A DNA stretch of 64,000 nucleotides from Streptomyces sp. (GTDB lineage Bacteria; Actinomycetota; Actinomycetes; Streptomycetales; Streptomycetaceae): positions 62,001-126,000 of the forward strand of contig NZ_JAEKKT010000141.1 in NCBI RefSeq assembly GCF_019510245.1, read 5' to 3'. The notes below the pieces were generated by a model. It did not search any database. It was not told the origin of the DNA and was given only the letters and a program-made list of their open reading frames with translations. Made by a program: the position numbers and the translations under genes. This document shows, one piece after another, positions 49,453 through 58,532 of the stretch (positions within the stretch are counted from its first letter, which is position 1; each line of letters starts with the position of its first letter).

Positions 49453-49468
49453 CGCTTCTTGCGGCTTT
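49450..49468 (+). terminator. Hairpin at the 3' end of rnpB
   Basis: GCCGC (49450-49454), loop TTCTT, GCGGC (49460-49464), then TTTG. A short rho-independent-like stop immediately after stem P1. Confidence 0.5.
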
Positions 49469-49540
49469 GCCTGAGTAAGCGTCTCTGAACTGGGACGGAG
49501 GCCCGCGTGAGCGGCGAGAAAAACATTCCGTAGTTAACGC

Positions 49541-49569
49541 TTCACGCATTGGTGAGCTGACCATAGAAT
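49541..49569 (+). promoter_or_regulatory. Predicted sigma-70-type promoter of the helicase gene
   Basis: TTCACG (49541-49546), 17 bases, TAGAAT (49564-49569), in a locally AT-richer stretch (AAAAACATTCCGTAGTTAAC just before). Transcription would start near 49577, about 130 bases before the GTG at 49708. Confidence 0.45.
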
Positions 49570-49600
49570 TCCCCGTCTAGGGGGGATCAGCGGGACTTGT

Positions 49601-49628
49601 GCGGCCACCAGGACAGTACTGTGGCCGC
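49601..49628 (+). other. 8-bp inverted repeat in the helicase leader
   Basis: GCGGCCAC (49601-49608) and GTGGCCGC (49621-49628) pair perfectly. A smaller CCCC/GGGG hairpin lies at about 49571-49584. They could be leader attenuators or DNA sites. The rest of 49469-49707 shows no gene. Confidence 0.45.
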
Positions 49629-49707
49629 GCTTTGCGTTGGCGGCGCAGGGGACTGCCGTCGGCGCCGGTGCTCCGTTGGCCCGGAAGCGACAACATCAGG
49701 GGCCAGC

Positions 49708-52700
49708 GTGACGGACTCGCGTGACTTCGGGGGCAGCCAGGAACTCGACCGCCTCAAGGCGATGCTCGAGAACTGGCGCACCTCTCTGGTGGACCTGAGC
49801 GGCCGTAACCGGCTGCTCAATTTTCGGCACACCAAGTCGGCGACACTGGAGATCTCGACCCCGTCCGCACAGGAGCTCGTCGAAGGCCTGGCCCGCGGCT
49901 GGGACTTCGCGCCGCTCCCGGACGAGGAACCGGAGGCAGGCGAGGGCATGCGACCCGGTGATGTGGTCCTGGCGAAGAAGGGCGACCGCACCGACGGAAT
50001 CGTCACCCAGAAGACCACCGCCCCTGCTCTTCTGCGCGCGTTGAACAGCCTGCGAGCCAAAGCGACGCAGGTCTTCAACGACTATGGCCTGTGGACCCTC
50101 AATCTCGGCGTCGGCATGCTCCGCTGGCGTGAGGACGGCGCTGAGACGGGCAGTGATGCCCCGCTGGTCCTGATGCCGGTGGTCGTAGAGCGTGCGCGCA
50201 ACGGCCGGATCCGCCTCAGGGCGAGCGACGACGAGGAACCGCGCCTCAACCCGGCCTTGAGGGTGAAGCTGGAGCAGTTGCATGTCGACTGGACACCGGT
50301 GGGCGAGCAGGACCCTTCGGATCTGCAGGCAGTGCTCTCGGCTGCGGCTCGCGCGGTGGCGGGCAAGGCCGGATGGCAGACCTCCGACCGTGTGGTACTC
50401 GCGCTCTTCGCCTCCCACAAGGAGTCGATGTACCAGGACCTGCTGGACAACGAGGATCGAGTCCTCGGTAGTGACCTCGTACGGGCCATGGCTCTCGGTC
50501 CGGACTCCGGACTCGCCTCCGACCGTTTCGACTTCGAGGAGATCGAGCTCGACCGGATCGACGAACTGAGCCCGCCCGAGAACAGTCCGTTGGTGCTTGA
50601 CGCCGACGCCTCCCAGCGGCAGGCCGTCGCCGCGGCCGTGGCTGGACAGTCCTTCGTGCTGGACGGGCCGCCCGGCACCGGAAAGAGCCAGACGATCACG
50701 AACATGATCGCCGGTCTGATGCACGCGGGCCGGAGCGTGTTGTTCGTCAGTGAGAAGGCGGCGGCCCTGGATGTCGTCCTCGACCGGCTGAAGTCGGTCG
50801 GACTCGACTCGTACGCGCTGGCCCTCCACAGCCACAACACCAGCCGTAAAGCGGTGGCCCAGGAGTTGGGGCGGGCTCTCGCGGAGGAGCCGCGCGCACC
50901 GCAGCTGTCATCCCAGACCCTGGCCCAGGCCAGGGAACTGCGCCTCGCGCTCAGCGACTACGCCGAAGCGATGAACGAGGTCCGCGACCCGCTGGGGCGG
51001 ACCCTGCACGACGTGCTCGGCCGGGTCGGCCAACTGTCCGAGGCGCCGGTGGCCTATCTGATCCGTGGCGACGACACGCCCACGGGGGCAGGGGCGACGT
51101 TCCGCGCTGAGACGCTCAGTGACGAGGACCTGCGCCTGATCGTCGAGGCCACGAAAGCCATCTCCGAGGCTTGGGAGGCGGTCGCCGATCCGTCGTTCCC
51201 CTGGCGTGACCTGCAAGCCGGCCTGCCGCATCCCCGTCCTGTGCTGGAGCAGGCGCAGGCGGCGCGGGACGCGCTCGCGACGGCGGTCGACCGGTACCGG
51301 GATCTCGCGCCCGGGGGAGTGGCCGTCACGGACCAGAGCGGAATCGACCGCCTGGTCGCGCTCCTGCGGCTGCTCGACGTGCGGAGTCCGGTGCCGGAAG
51401 CGTGGCTGACCACGGACACCTTCGCCGACGAGGTGGACGACCGGATCGACGCCTTCCTGGCGGAACTGCGCAAGGTGCAGCGTACGAGCAGTGCCGTCCG
51501 CGCGGCGGTGGGCGAGCGTTGGCAGGAACTGTCCACCAGGCTGACGGCTGAGCTGGGGGAAGCCGAGAAGGCGCTCTCGGCGATGGTGCCGCGCGGCCTC
51601 GACCTCGCCGGACTCACGGAGGAACGAGCGCGACAGCTCGCCGGGGAGTTCGACGACATCGCCGGTGTGCTGGAGCGGACACTGCAGAGCCTCACCGGTG
51701 TCAGCCGCCTCACCGGGCTCACGAACCCCGGTAGCCCCGAGGAAGCCCGTCATCTGTGCGACGTGATCGCCGTGGCCGGCACCGAACACCGCCCTCTCGA
51801 AGAGTGGCTGGTCCCTGAAGGCCCCGTGCGGGCTGAGGAGGCGGCGGTCGGGGCCACCGCCGACGCACTGAGAGACTTCTTCGCACGACGGGACCAGGTC
51901 CTCTCCGCCCAAGCCCTCGCGGTGGGCCACGCGGGCCCGGGGTGGGCCGAACTACGTCGGGAAATGAGCGCCGAGCCACCGGCGAACGAGCAGGCCCTCG
52001 CCGCACTGGAGCCGCCTGGCACCGGCATCGCCTCGTTGACCGGCCGCGAGGCCACGGAACTGGCCGAGCGGTTCGACACGCTCGCCGGCACCCTTGAGGC
52101 GGCCGTCGAGCACGCCGACTCGGTGGCCGAGCGCCTAGGGTGCGATCGGCCGAAGGCGACGTCCGAGGCGGAGGACCTGGCCACCCTCGTGGAGCTGGCC
52201 ACAGCCGCGGACCGCACGCTCGAAGCATGGCTCGATCCCCGAGCACTTCCCGGTGTCCAGGCAGCCGTCTCGGAGATCACCGCGGCTGCCGAAGACCTGG
52301 CTGCCGCGGAAGAAGCGGCACACGGCACCTTCCTGCCCGAATTCGTCTCCACGCCCGAACTGCCCGAAGCAGTCCAACGACTCATGGAGGGCCGCCAGGG
52401 ACTCGTCGGCATGCTGTCCACTGGCATCCGGGCCGACCGGAAGCTCGTGGCTGGGCTGACGCGCGGCGGCTCGTGGCGCGGTGAGCTGTACGACAAGCTG
52501 CCACTCGCCGATGCCTGGTGCACCGCTCACCGGAAGCTGCGGTCGCTGGCCACGACCCACGCCGAGCTGCTCGGCCGCTACCGGGGCAATGCGTTGCCCG
52601 ACGTCCCGGAACTGCGCAAGGCACTCGCGCACGCCGAAGCGATTCACGCACTCGCGCCGGAGACCGTCGCCGACCCCTACCGCCGGAGTCTGCTCGCCAC

Positions 52701-55700
52701 GCACCTGGCCGACGACCGAGAGCCGCACCCTGCACTTGTCGAGCAGGGAACGGCGCTACGCAGCGATCTCGCCACCTGGCGAAGGAATCTGGACAAGCCG
52801 TCGCTGGCACCACACGCGGCCGACCTCACCAAGCAGCCGCTCGACGCCGCCGCCCGCTGGCTGCGCGCCCACCTCGCCCCATTGCGGCAGGCCGTCGCGC
52901 TGCTGGACGCCGTGGTCTCAGTCGGTCGCCGGGACAGTGGCCCCGGTTCCGGGTACACGCTCGCCTCCGCGCGCACGGCGGTCACGGCCGCGCAAGCGGC
53001 ACAGAAGGAGACCGCCGCGTTCGCCGCTCGGGCGGTAACCGACCGTGACCTTCTCGGCCCCTGGTACCAGGGCCCCGACACGCAGGCGGACGACCTGCAC
53101 GACGCCCCGCCCAACGGCCTGACGGGCTACGAGGCCATGGGGCAGCTCCTGCGACACGGCCTTGACCTGACGCGACAGCAACCGGGTCCGTACGCCGGGG
53201 AACAACAACTCGGGTTGCTGGGCCCGTACGCTCCGGCAGGGCACCTTCGCACCGAGGCTCTGCGGGCCGCTTTGGACTCCGCCCAGCTGGTCGCCCGTCT
53301 GGCACCCGACGCGCTCACAGAACCAGCGCGCCGGGCCAGCCTCGTAGACGTACTGGCCGACGGCCGGCCCGAACCGCTTGAACTCCTCGTGCGGACCGAC
53401 CAGATCCGCCATGACCTGGACCTGTGGCAGGAATACACCGGGCAATCCCACCTCGCGATGGTCGGCACGGTACTTGCCGCGCACCCCCTCGAACCGGCGG
53501 CGAGCTGGCTTCGCGCGCACGTGGAGCCCTTCGAGGACGCGGCCGACCTCATCCGCTCGACCGCCCGCGTCATGGACGAGGAGACGGGCCTCACTCTGTC
53601 GCGGGCCAGGGAAGCGGTGGCCGCTGTCGTCTCCGCCCGCGCCGCCGAGTCCTCATTCGCGGAGAACGACGCCACATACCGAAGCCTTCTCGGTGCTCTC
53701 TATGAGAGCACCGAGACAGACCGCGACGCGATCCTGGATGCCCTGGACTGGGCCCAGAAGGTCCGTCGAACTGCACATGGCGGACACTCCGCGCCCCTGT
53801 CGCAAACGGCGGCCCGGCTGATGCTGGCCGCGTCGGCCGATGCGTCCGTCGCGGCACGCGCCGGTGACTGGAGCCGTCAGCGCGAGGCACTTGCCGGGCA
53901 CTTCGAGCCTGAGCGGGCTGAGGAGCTGCGACGCGAACTCGCCGAATCCCTCACCGCGGCCCGGTCCGTCCTGTCCCGCCTCGACCGCGACCCCTTCGGC
54001 CCGGAAGCCTGGACCAGCTGCGCCGACGCGCTGACCCGGCTGCGCCGCTACCACCTCGACGGGCTGCCCGACCAGCTCGCGCGTCGCGAGGTATCCGCCG
54101 AGGACTTCCCCGCCGCCATGGAACGTGCGGTGCTCACCGCGTGGGTCGAGCACCAACTCGCCACCGACCAGCGGCTGAAGCCGATGCGGGCTGTGGAACG
54201 CGACCAGTTGGTGGAGCGCTTCCAGAGGGTGGACCAGGACCTGGTGGCGGCGGCACACGCCGAGGTCATCGCGGCGTGCAACGCTCGCCGTCCACGCCGG
54301 ACAGCGGTGGGCCAGGCCGCCGTGCTCCGCCGCGAGTCCGAGAAACAGCGTCGCCACATGCCCGTACGGCACCTGCTGCAGCAGACCCGCGACGTCGTAC
54401 GACTGGTCAAGCCCTGCTTCATGATGAGCCCGCTGACGGTCAGCCAGTTTCTGCCGCCGGACCTCGAGTTCGACGTCGTCGTCTTCGACGAGGCGTCCCA
54501 GGTGCTGCCCCAGGACGCAGTGAACTCCGTCTACCGAGGCAAGGCCCTCATCGTGGCGGGTGACCAGAAGCAGCTTCCGCCGACCTCGTTCTTCACCGCG
54601 GCCGGCGACAGCGACGACGGCGACGAATGGGACGAGGACGCCATCGACGGCTTCGAGTCGATCCTCGACATGTGCAAGGCCAGCGGGGTCCTGCGCGGGC
54701 TGCCCCTGCGCTGGCACTACCGCAGCAGGCACGAGAACCTGATCGCCTTCAGCAACCACGACTTCTACGACAACTCCATGGTCACTTTCCCGGGCGCGCT
54801 GGAACAGGGGCCGGACATCGGCGTGGCGTTCATCAAGGCGGACGGCGTCTACGACCGCGGCGGGAACAGCGACAACCCCCTTGAGGCCGCCAAGGTGGCC
54901 CAGCGCGTCATCCACCACTTCGACACCCGCCCCGAGCACACCCTCGGCGTCGTCGCACTGTCGAAGGCACAGGCGGAGGCGATCGAGGAGGCGGTGCAGA
55001 AGGCCAGGGCGGCCCGCCCGGACCTCGACCACCACTTCACGGAAGGCCGCCTCGACGGGTTCTTCGTCAAGAACCTCGAGACCGTCCAGGGCGACGAGCG
55101 TGACGTCATCATCCTCTCCATCGGCTACGGTCCCGACCACCGGGGCAAGCTGCTGTCGACCTTCGGGCCCATCAACAGGGAGGGTGGCTGGCGACGCCTC
55201 AACGTGGCCGTGACCCGGGCCCGGCGCCGCATGGAGGTCATCGCCTCTTTCCACGGAGGCGACCTGCCCGACAGTGCCAACAAGAGCGTGCAGCACCTCA
55301 AGCGGTACCTGCAGTACGCCCAGCACGGTCCTGCGGTCCTCCAGACGGAGGCCGCCGCTCCGGCCGCCGCTCCGGAGAGCCCCTTCGAAGAGGAGGTCAT
55401 CGACGTCCTGCGCGGGTGGGGATACGAGGTCCAGCCGCAGGTCGGTGTCGCCGGTTTCCGCATCGACATGGCGGTACGGCACCCGGGCGCGCCCGGCACG
55501 TACGCGTTGGGCATCGAGTGCGACGGCGCCATGTACCACTCCTCGCGGGCGGCGCGGGACCGTGACCGGCTCAGGGAGGCGGTCCTGCGGGACCTGGGCT
55601 GGAGGCTCCACCGGATCTGGGGCACGGACTGGTACCGGAACCGCCGGGATGCGATGGCGCGGCTGCGGGCTGCGGGCTGCGGTGGAGGCGGCCTGTGCGG

Positions 55701-55749
55701 AGGACCCTCATGCGGTGCGAGTGACGCCACCGACAGGGGTGGTCGGTAG
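49708..55749 (+). CDS. DUF4011 / SF1 helicase / restriction-endonuclease protein; C-terminal DUF3320 region frameshifted
   Basis: A 2,013-residue defence-type helicase-nuclease. The DUF4011 domain is N-terminal (LENWRTSLVDLSGRNRLLNF). The Dna2-like SF1 helicase has Walker A GPPGTGKS (G320-S327), a very long helical insertion, Walker B VVVFDEASQVL (D1594-E1595), and motifs LRWHYRSRHE and RRLNVAVTRARRR. The MTES_1575/Vsr-like nuclease domain (about 1900-1995) has FRIDMAV (D1920), GIECDGAMYHSS (E1937) and RIWGTDWYRN. Then a 7-bp triplication (55662-55682) shifts the frame and translation stops at 55749. In the restored frame a DUF3320 domain runs to 56482, giving 2,255 residues. GTG 49708 follows AGGGG. 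Probable antiphage function, possibly of the Hhe (helicase-Vsr) type (inference). Confidence 0.85.
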   Translation: MTDSRDFGGSQELDRLKAMLENWRTSLVDLSGRNRLLNFRHTKSATLEISTPSAQELVEGLARGWDFAPLPDEEPEAGEGMRPGDVVLAKKGDRTDGIVTQKTTAPALLRALNSLRAKATQVFNDYGLWTLNLGVGMLRWREDGAETGSDAPLVLMPVVVERARNGRIRLRASDDEEPRLNPALRVKLEQLHVDWTPVGEQDPSDLQAVLSAAARAVAGKAGWQTSDRVVLALFASHKESMYQDLLDNEDRVLGSDLVRAMALGPDSGLASDRFDFEEIELDRIDELSPPENSPLVLDADASQRQAVAAAVAGQSFVLDGPPGTGKSQTITNMIAGLMHAGRSVLFVSEKAAALDVVLDRLKSVGLDSYALALHSHNTSRKAVAQELGRALAEEPRAPQLSSQTLAQARELRLALSDYAEAMNEVRDPLGRTLHDVLGRVGQLSEAPVAYLIRGDDTPTGAGATFRAETLSDEDLRLIVEATKAISEAWEAVADPSFPWRDLQAGLPHPRPVLEQAQAARDALATAVDRYRDLAPGGVAVTDQSGIDRLVALLRLLDVRSPVPEAWLTTDTFADEVDDRIDAFLAELRKVQRTSSAVRAAVGERWQELSTRLTAELGEAEKALSAMVPRGLDLAGLTEERARQLAGEFDDIAGVLERTLQSLTGVSRLTGLTNPGSPEEARHLCDVIAVAGTEHRPLEEWLVPEGPVRAEEAAVGATADALRDFFARRDQVLSAQALAVGHAGPGWAELRREMSAEPPANEQALAALEPPGTGIASLTGREATELAERFDTLAGTLEAAVEHADSVAERLGCDRPKATSEAEDLATLVELATAADRTLEAWLDPRALPGVQAAVSEITAAAEDLAAAEEAAHGTFLPEFVSTPELPEAVQRLMEGRQGLVGMLSTGIRADRKLVAGLTRGGSWRGELYDKLPLADAWCTAHRKLRSLATTHAELLGRYRGNALPDVPELRKALAHAEAIHALAPETVADPYRRSLLATHLADDREPHPALVEQGTALRSDLATWRRNLDKPSLAPHAADLTKQPLDAAARWLRAHLAPLRQAVALLDAVVSVGRRDSGPGSGYTLASARTAVTAAQAAQKETAAFAARAVTDRDLLGPWYQGPDTQADDLHDAPPNGLTGYEAMGQLLRHGLDLTRQQPGPYAGEQQLGLLGPYAPAGHLRTEALRAALDSAQLVARLAPDALTEPARRASLVDVLADGRPEPLELLVRTDQIRHDLDLWQEYTGQSHLAMVGTVLAAHPLEPAASWLRAHVEPFEDAADLIRSTARVMDEETGLTLSRAREAVAAVVSARAAESSFAENDATYRSLLGALYESTETDRDAILDALDWAQKVRRTAHGGHSAPLSQTAARLMLAASADASVAARAGDWSRQREALAGHFEPERAEELRRELAESLTAARSVLSRLDRDPFGPEAWTSCADALTRLRRYHLDGLPDQLARREVSAEDFPAAMERAVLTAWVEHQLATDQRLKPMRAVERDQLVERFQRVDQDLVAAAHAEVIAACNARRPRRTAVGQAAVLRRESEKQRRHMPVRHLLQQTRDVVRLVKPCFMMSPLTVSQFLPPDLEFDVVVFDEASQVLPQDAVNSVYRGKALIVAGDQKQLPPTSFFTAAGDSDDGDEWDEDAIDGFESILDMCKASGVLRGLPLRWHYRSRHENLIAFSNHDFYDNSMVTFPGALEQGPDIGVAFIKADGVYDRGGNSDNPLEAAKVAQRVIHHFDTRPEHTLGVVALSKAQAEAIEEAVQKARAARPDLDHHFTEGRLDGFFVKNLETVQGDERDVIILSIGYGPDHRGKLLSTFGPINREGGWRRLNVAVTRARRRMEVIASFHGGDLPDSANKSVQHLKRYLQYAQHGPAVLQTEAAAPAAAPESPFEEEVIDVLRGWGYEVQPQVGVAGFRIDMAVRHPGAPGTYALGIECDGAMYHSSRAARDRDRLREAVLRDLGWRLHRIWGTDWYRNRRDAMARLRAAGCGGGGLCGGPSCGASDATDRGGR
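55662..55682 (+). repeat. Triplicated 7-bp repeat causing the helicase frameshift
   Basis: Three head-to-tail copies of GCTGCGG. Deleting one copy gives RLRAAVEAACAEDP and opens the frame into DUF3320. Seven is not a multiple of three, so gain or loss of a unit switches the C-terminus. Confidence 0.85.
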
Positions 55750-56482
55750 CGTCGGCGACCTCGGCAACGGTGGCAGCACGACACAGGTCGTGGACAGCCT
55801 CCTGGGCTCGGAGGGCGGGGAGCCTGCAGAAGTGGCAGGTGGTCCGGCGGTCCCGCGCGTGGAGTTCGTGACGGTCGACGTCGGCCCGGCAACTTGGAGC
55901 CGTCCCTACCAGGAGGTCGACCTTGACCTGCTGACAGAGGTACGTGACAGGTCGAGCAGTCAGCGAGGCATGTGGGGCGTGGAGTTGCAGGACCCCGATG
56001 CCCTCGACGTGGTGGCGGACGTGGCGCTGTGTGTGGTCGAGGTAGAAGGGCCTGTCGAGAAGGAGGTGATCTACACCCGGGTCCGTCTTGCGTGGGGCCT
56101 CGGACGAGCCGGCCAGGTGGTTCGCGACCGCATCGACCGTGCCCTTCGTCGCCTGCTCAAGCAGGGCAAGATCGTCCATGTCGGTACGGCCTACGACAGG
56201 CCCGGCCACGAGTTGGAGTTCGCCCGCACGCCGACGGCGCGGTGCGCCCGACGGGTGGCGGAGGTTCCCGTTGCGGAGCGGCAGCTCGTGCTCGGAAACG
56301 TGGTCGACGAAGGACCGGGCGTGCATCGCGAGGATCTGCTGCGGGAGGCTGCCCGCTTCTTCGGCTGGGCGCGGCTCGGCGCCGATATCCGGGACACGCT
56401 GACTGGTGACATCGACGTGTTGATCGCCGCTGGGTATTTGGTCGAGTCGGAGGGTGGCCTGCTACCTGCCGAGGGTTCCTGA
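55683..56482 (+). pseudogene. Out-of-frame DUF3320 tail of the helicase-nuclease
   Basis: About 265 codons in the +1 frame: VEAACAEDPHAVRVTPPTGV, then TVDVGPATWSRPYQEVDL, VVEVEGPVEKEVIYTRVRLA and WGLGRAGQVVRDRIDRALRR, and REAARFFGWARLGADIRDTL. The second block is the recognisable DUF3320 core that ends full-length family members. It has no start of its own with a good ribosome-binding site, and becomes part of the helicase when one 7-bp unit is removed. It is uninterrupted by stops, so the lesion looks recent or reversible. Confidence 0.75.
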
Positions 56483-56578
56483 TGCGTTCGGGTGGGCTCT
56501 TCCCGTATCGGCCGGAGGGCCGGCCCATACGACAGGACGAGGCAGGCGTGGGTGTGATGTTCCGATTTCAACGGGGCG

Positions 56579-58036
56579 GTGGCCGAACACGGCCACCGGA
56601 TGGCCGGAGTGGCGTATCTGCACAACGCCACCGAGTTCGGCGTGACCGGGCTGCGCGAGATCGAGCGTGATGGCCACGGTCTGCTCTTCACAGAGGAACG
56701 CCGCGGCGCATTCCTGGACCACCTTCGTACGAGGCTGAGCGACAAGCACCCGGGAGCCCGGGCGGCGGACGAACTCCACGCAGGCGCCACGGTGCCGTCG
56801 AAGCAGCTCATGTCCGTGGCCGCCGAGGAGGTGCGCGAACGCACGCAGTTCGTCCTCCTCGACGAGCAGCAGGTGGCATACCGCATGGTGCTCAATGCGG
56901 TGGAGAAGGCGAAGCAGGCAGATCGCAAGGAGGTCGTCATCGTCACCGGCGGCCCCGGTACCGGCAAGAGCGTGATCGCTCTCCAACTGCTCGGCGAGCT
57001 CTACCGGCGCGGGGTTCCGGCACTGCATGCCACCGGCTCGCAGTCGTTCACGAAGACGATGAGGAAGGTCGCCGGAGCCCGTAAGCGGGAAGTCCAGGAC
57101 CTGTTCAAGTACTTCAACAGCTTCATGACGGCCGAGAAGAACAGCCTCGGTGCCCTGATCTGCGACGAGGCCCACCGTATTCGGGAGACCTCGGCCAACC
57201 GCTACACGCGCGCCGCGCACCGCACCGGCAGGGCACAGATCGACGAGCTCATCGACGTCGCCTACGTGCCCGTCTTCTTCCTCGACGAGCACCAGGTCGT
57301 CCGCCCCGGCGAGATGGGCACCGTGGCCGAGATCAAGGCGGCAGCGGCGAAGCGGGGCATCCCCTGCAGCGTCGTACCGCTGGACAGCCAGTTCCGCTGC
57401 GGTGGTAGTGACGCCTACCTGCGCTGGGTGGTCCGGCTCCTCGGCCTGGAGCCGGGCGGGCCGGTCGTGTGGGAACCCGACGACCGTATGCAGTTGCTGG
57501 TCGCAGAGAGCCCGCAGGAGATGGAAGCCTTCCTCCAGGCACGTCGGGCCCATGACTACGGTGCCCGTATGTCCGCGGGCTACTGCTGGCGCTGGTCCGC
57601 GGAACCGAAGCCGGGCGACCCGCTCCCGCCGGACGTCGTCATCGGCGACTGGGCCCGCCCCTGGAACCTTCGCGGTGACCGCTCCGTCTCCGGTGCTCCC
57701 CCGGCCGCCCTGTGGGCCACCGATCCGGCGGGCTTCGGGCAGGTCGGCTGCGTCTACACCGCCCAGGGCTTCGAGTACGACTGGTCCGGCCTGATCATCG
57801 GCCCCGACCTGGTCTGGCGTGGCGACCGCTGGATCACGGACCGCACGGCGTCCAAGGACCCGGTCTTCAAGAAGTCGACCCCGGACACCGACGTGGACCG
57901 TCTGATCCGTAATACCTACAAGGTGCTGCTGACCCGGGGCATGGTGGGCACGGTCGTGTACTCGACGGACCCGGAGACGCGGGAGAAGCTGCGGGAGCTC
58001 GCGGGTGGACCGGCACGTGTAGCCGTGCCGGTCTGA
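56579..58036 (+). CDS. DUF2075 P-loop helicase, N-terminal domain missing
   Basis: A 485-residue DUF2075/schlafen-like P-loop protein. Walker A is VTGGPGTGKSVIAL (G124-S131), Walker B is ALICDEAHRIRETSAN, and the coupling and late motifs are VPLDSQFRCGGSDAYLRW, CVYTAQGFEYDWSGLIIGPD and RNTYKVLLTRGMVGTVVYST. Relatives usually have 600 or more residues with a nuclease-like N-terminal domain. Here the conserved frame begins abruptly at DFNGAVAEHGHRMAGVAYLH (DFN at 56564), directly after a stop at 56555-56557, so the N-terminus seems deleted. GTG 56579 is the first possible start. It may be the partner of the upstream helicase-nuclease in a defence island. Confidence 0.8.
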   Translation: MAEHGHRMAGVAYLHNATEFGVTGLREIERDGHGLLFTEERRGAFLDHLRTRLSDKHPGARAADELHAGATVPSKQLMSVAAEEVRERTQFVLLDEQQVAYRMVLNAVEKAKQADRKEVVIVTGGPGTGKSVIALQLLGELYRRGVPALHATGSQSFTKTMRKVAGARKREVQDLFKYFNSFMTAEKNSLGALICDEAHRIRETSANRYTRAAHRTGRAQIDELIDVAYVPVFFLDEHQVVRPGEMGTVAEIKAAAAKRGIPCSVVPLDSQFRCGGSDAYLRWVVRLLGLEPGGPVVWEPDDRMQLLVAESPQEMEAFLQARRAHDYGARMSAGYCWRWSAEPKPGDPLPPDVVIGDWARPWNLRGDRSVSGAPPAALWATDPAGFGQVGCVYTAQGFEYDWSGLIIGPDLVWRGDRWITDRTASKDPVFKKSTPDTDVDRLIRNTYKVLLTRGMVGTVVYSTDPETREKLRELAGGPARVAVPV

Positions 58037-58054
58037 CAGGACGGTTGCGTGCGT

Positions 58055-58420
58055 TCAGACGTCGTCAGAAACCCAGACGGGTGGATTCCGCTGGGTTTCA
58101 CGCAGAAAGCGGTCGACGTCGAATCCGTGCTCCCTCAGCCGGTACCGTGCCGTGTCCAAGTGGTGGTTTTCGAAGAGTTGCCGGTACCACGGCAGGAGAA
58201 CGAAGGCTTCGACGCTCAGCTCGAGGCGGCCGGCCTCCCACAGCGTGGTGAAACCGTCCGAGGCGTTGCCGCCGCGCAGGAGTTGCTTGGCAGCCCCGAC
58301 GCCGCCCAGCTCACCCAGCATCTGCACGAAGCGCGTGGGGTTGTAGCCGATTTCACGCTTGAGGCGTTCGGCGCCCCTACGCATGTCGCCGTGGAACCGG
58401 TTCTCTGCTTCGCTCGGCAT
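58055..58420 (-). CDS. Hypothetical protein, 121 aa, in the defence island
   Basis: Begins MPSEAENRFHGDMRRGAERL, then KREIGYNPTRFVQMLGELGG and GAAKQLLRGGNASDGFTTLW, ending RNPPVWVSDDV. The pattern FHxDMxx.......GY.P..F..ML...G...AAK.LL......GF..LW....LxLSVE recurs in small proteins found by phage-defence and restriction genes, as I recall, but has no known activity. ATG 58420 is preceded by GCAGGACAG. It converges with the DUF2075 gene (18 bases between stops) and follows 58533-59978 on the same strand. Confidence 0.75.
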   Translation of the reverse strand: MPSEAENRFHGDMRRGAERLKREIGYNPTRFVQMLGELGGVGAAKQLLRGGNASDGFTTLWEAGRLELSVEAFVLLPWYRQLFENHHLDTARYRLREHGFDVDRFLRETQRNPPVWVSDDV

Positions 58421-58532
58421 CTGTCCTGCCCCCTGACCTGGCGCCTGTGTCGGGATGAAGGGTCTCACTACTGACCCCTTCGTGGGGCGAGGAACAGAAC
58501 GTCGACTCCCTGGCGGCAGGTGCCCTCGTGGA

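Noticed and set aside
49253..49564. Open frames over the rnpB region
   Set aside because: The sequence is RNase P RNA with conserved structure on the plus strand; translations have no family features.
56482..56670. A 62-codon frame before the DUF2075 gene
   Set aside because: It runs out of frame through the conserved DUF2075 start and has no ribosome-binding site or family similarity.
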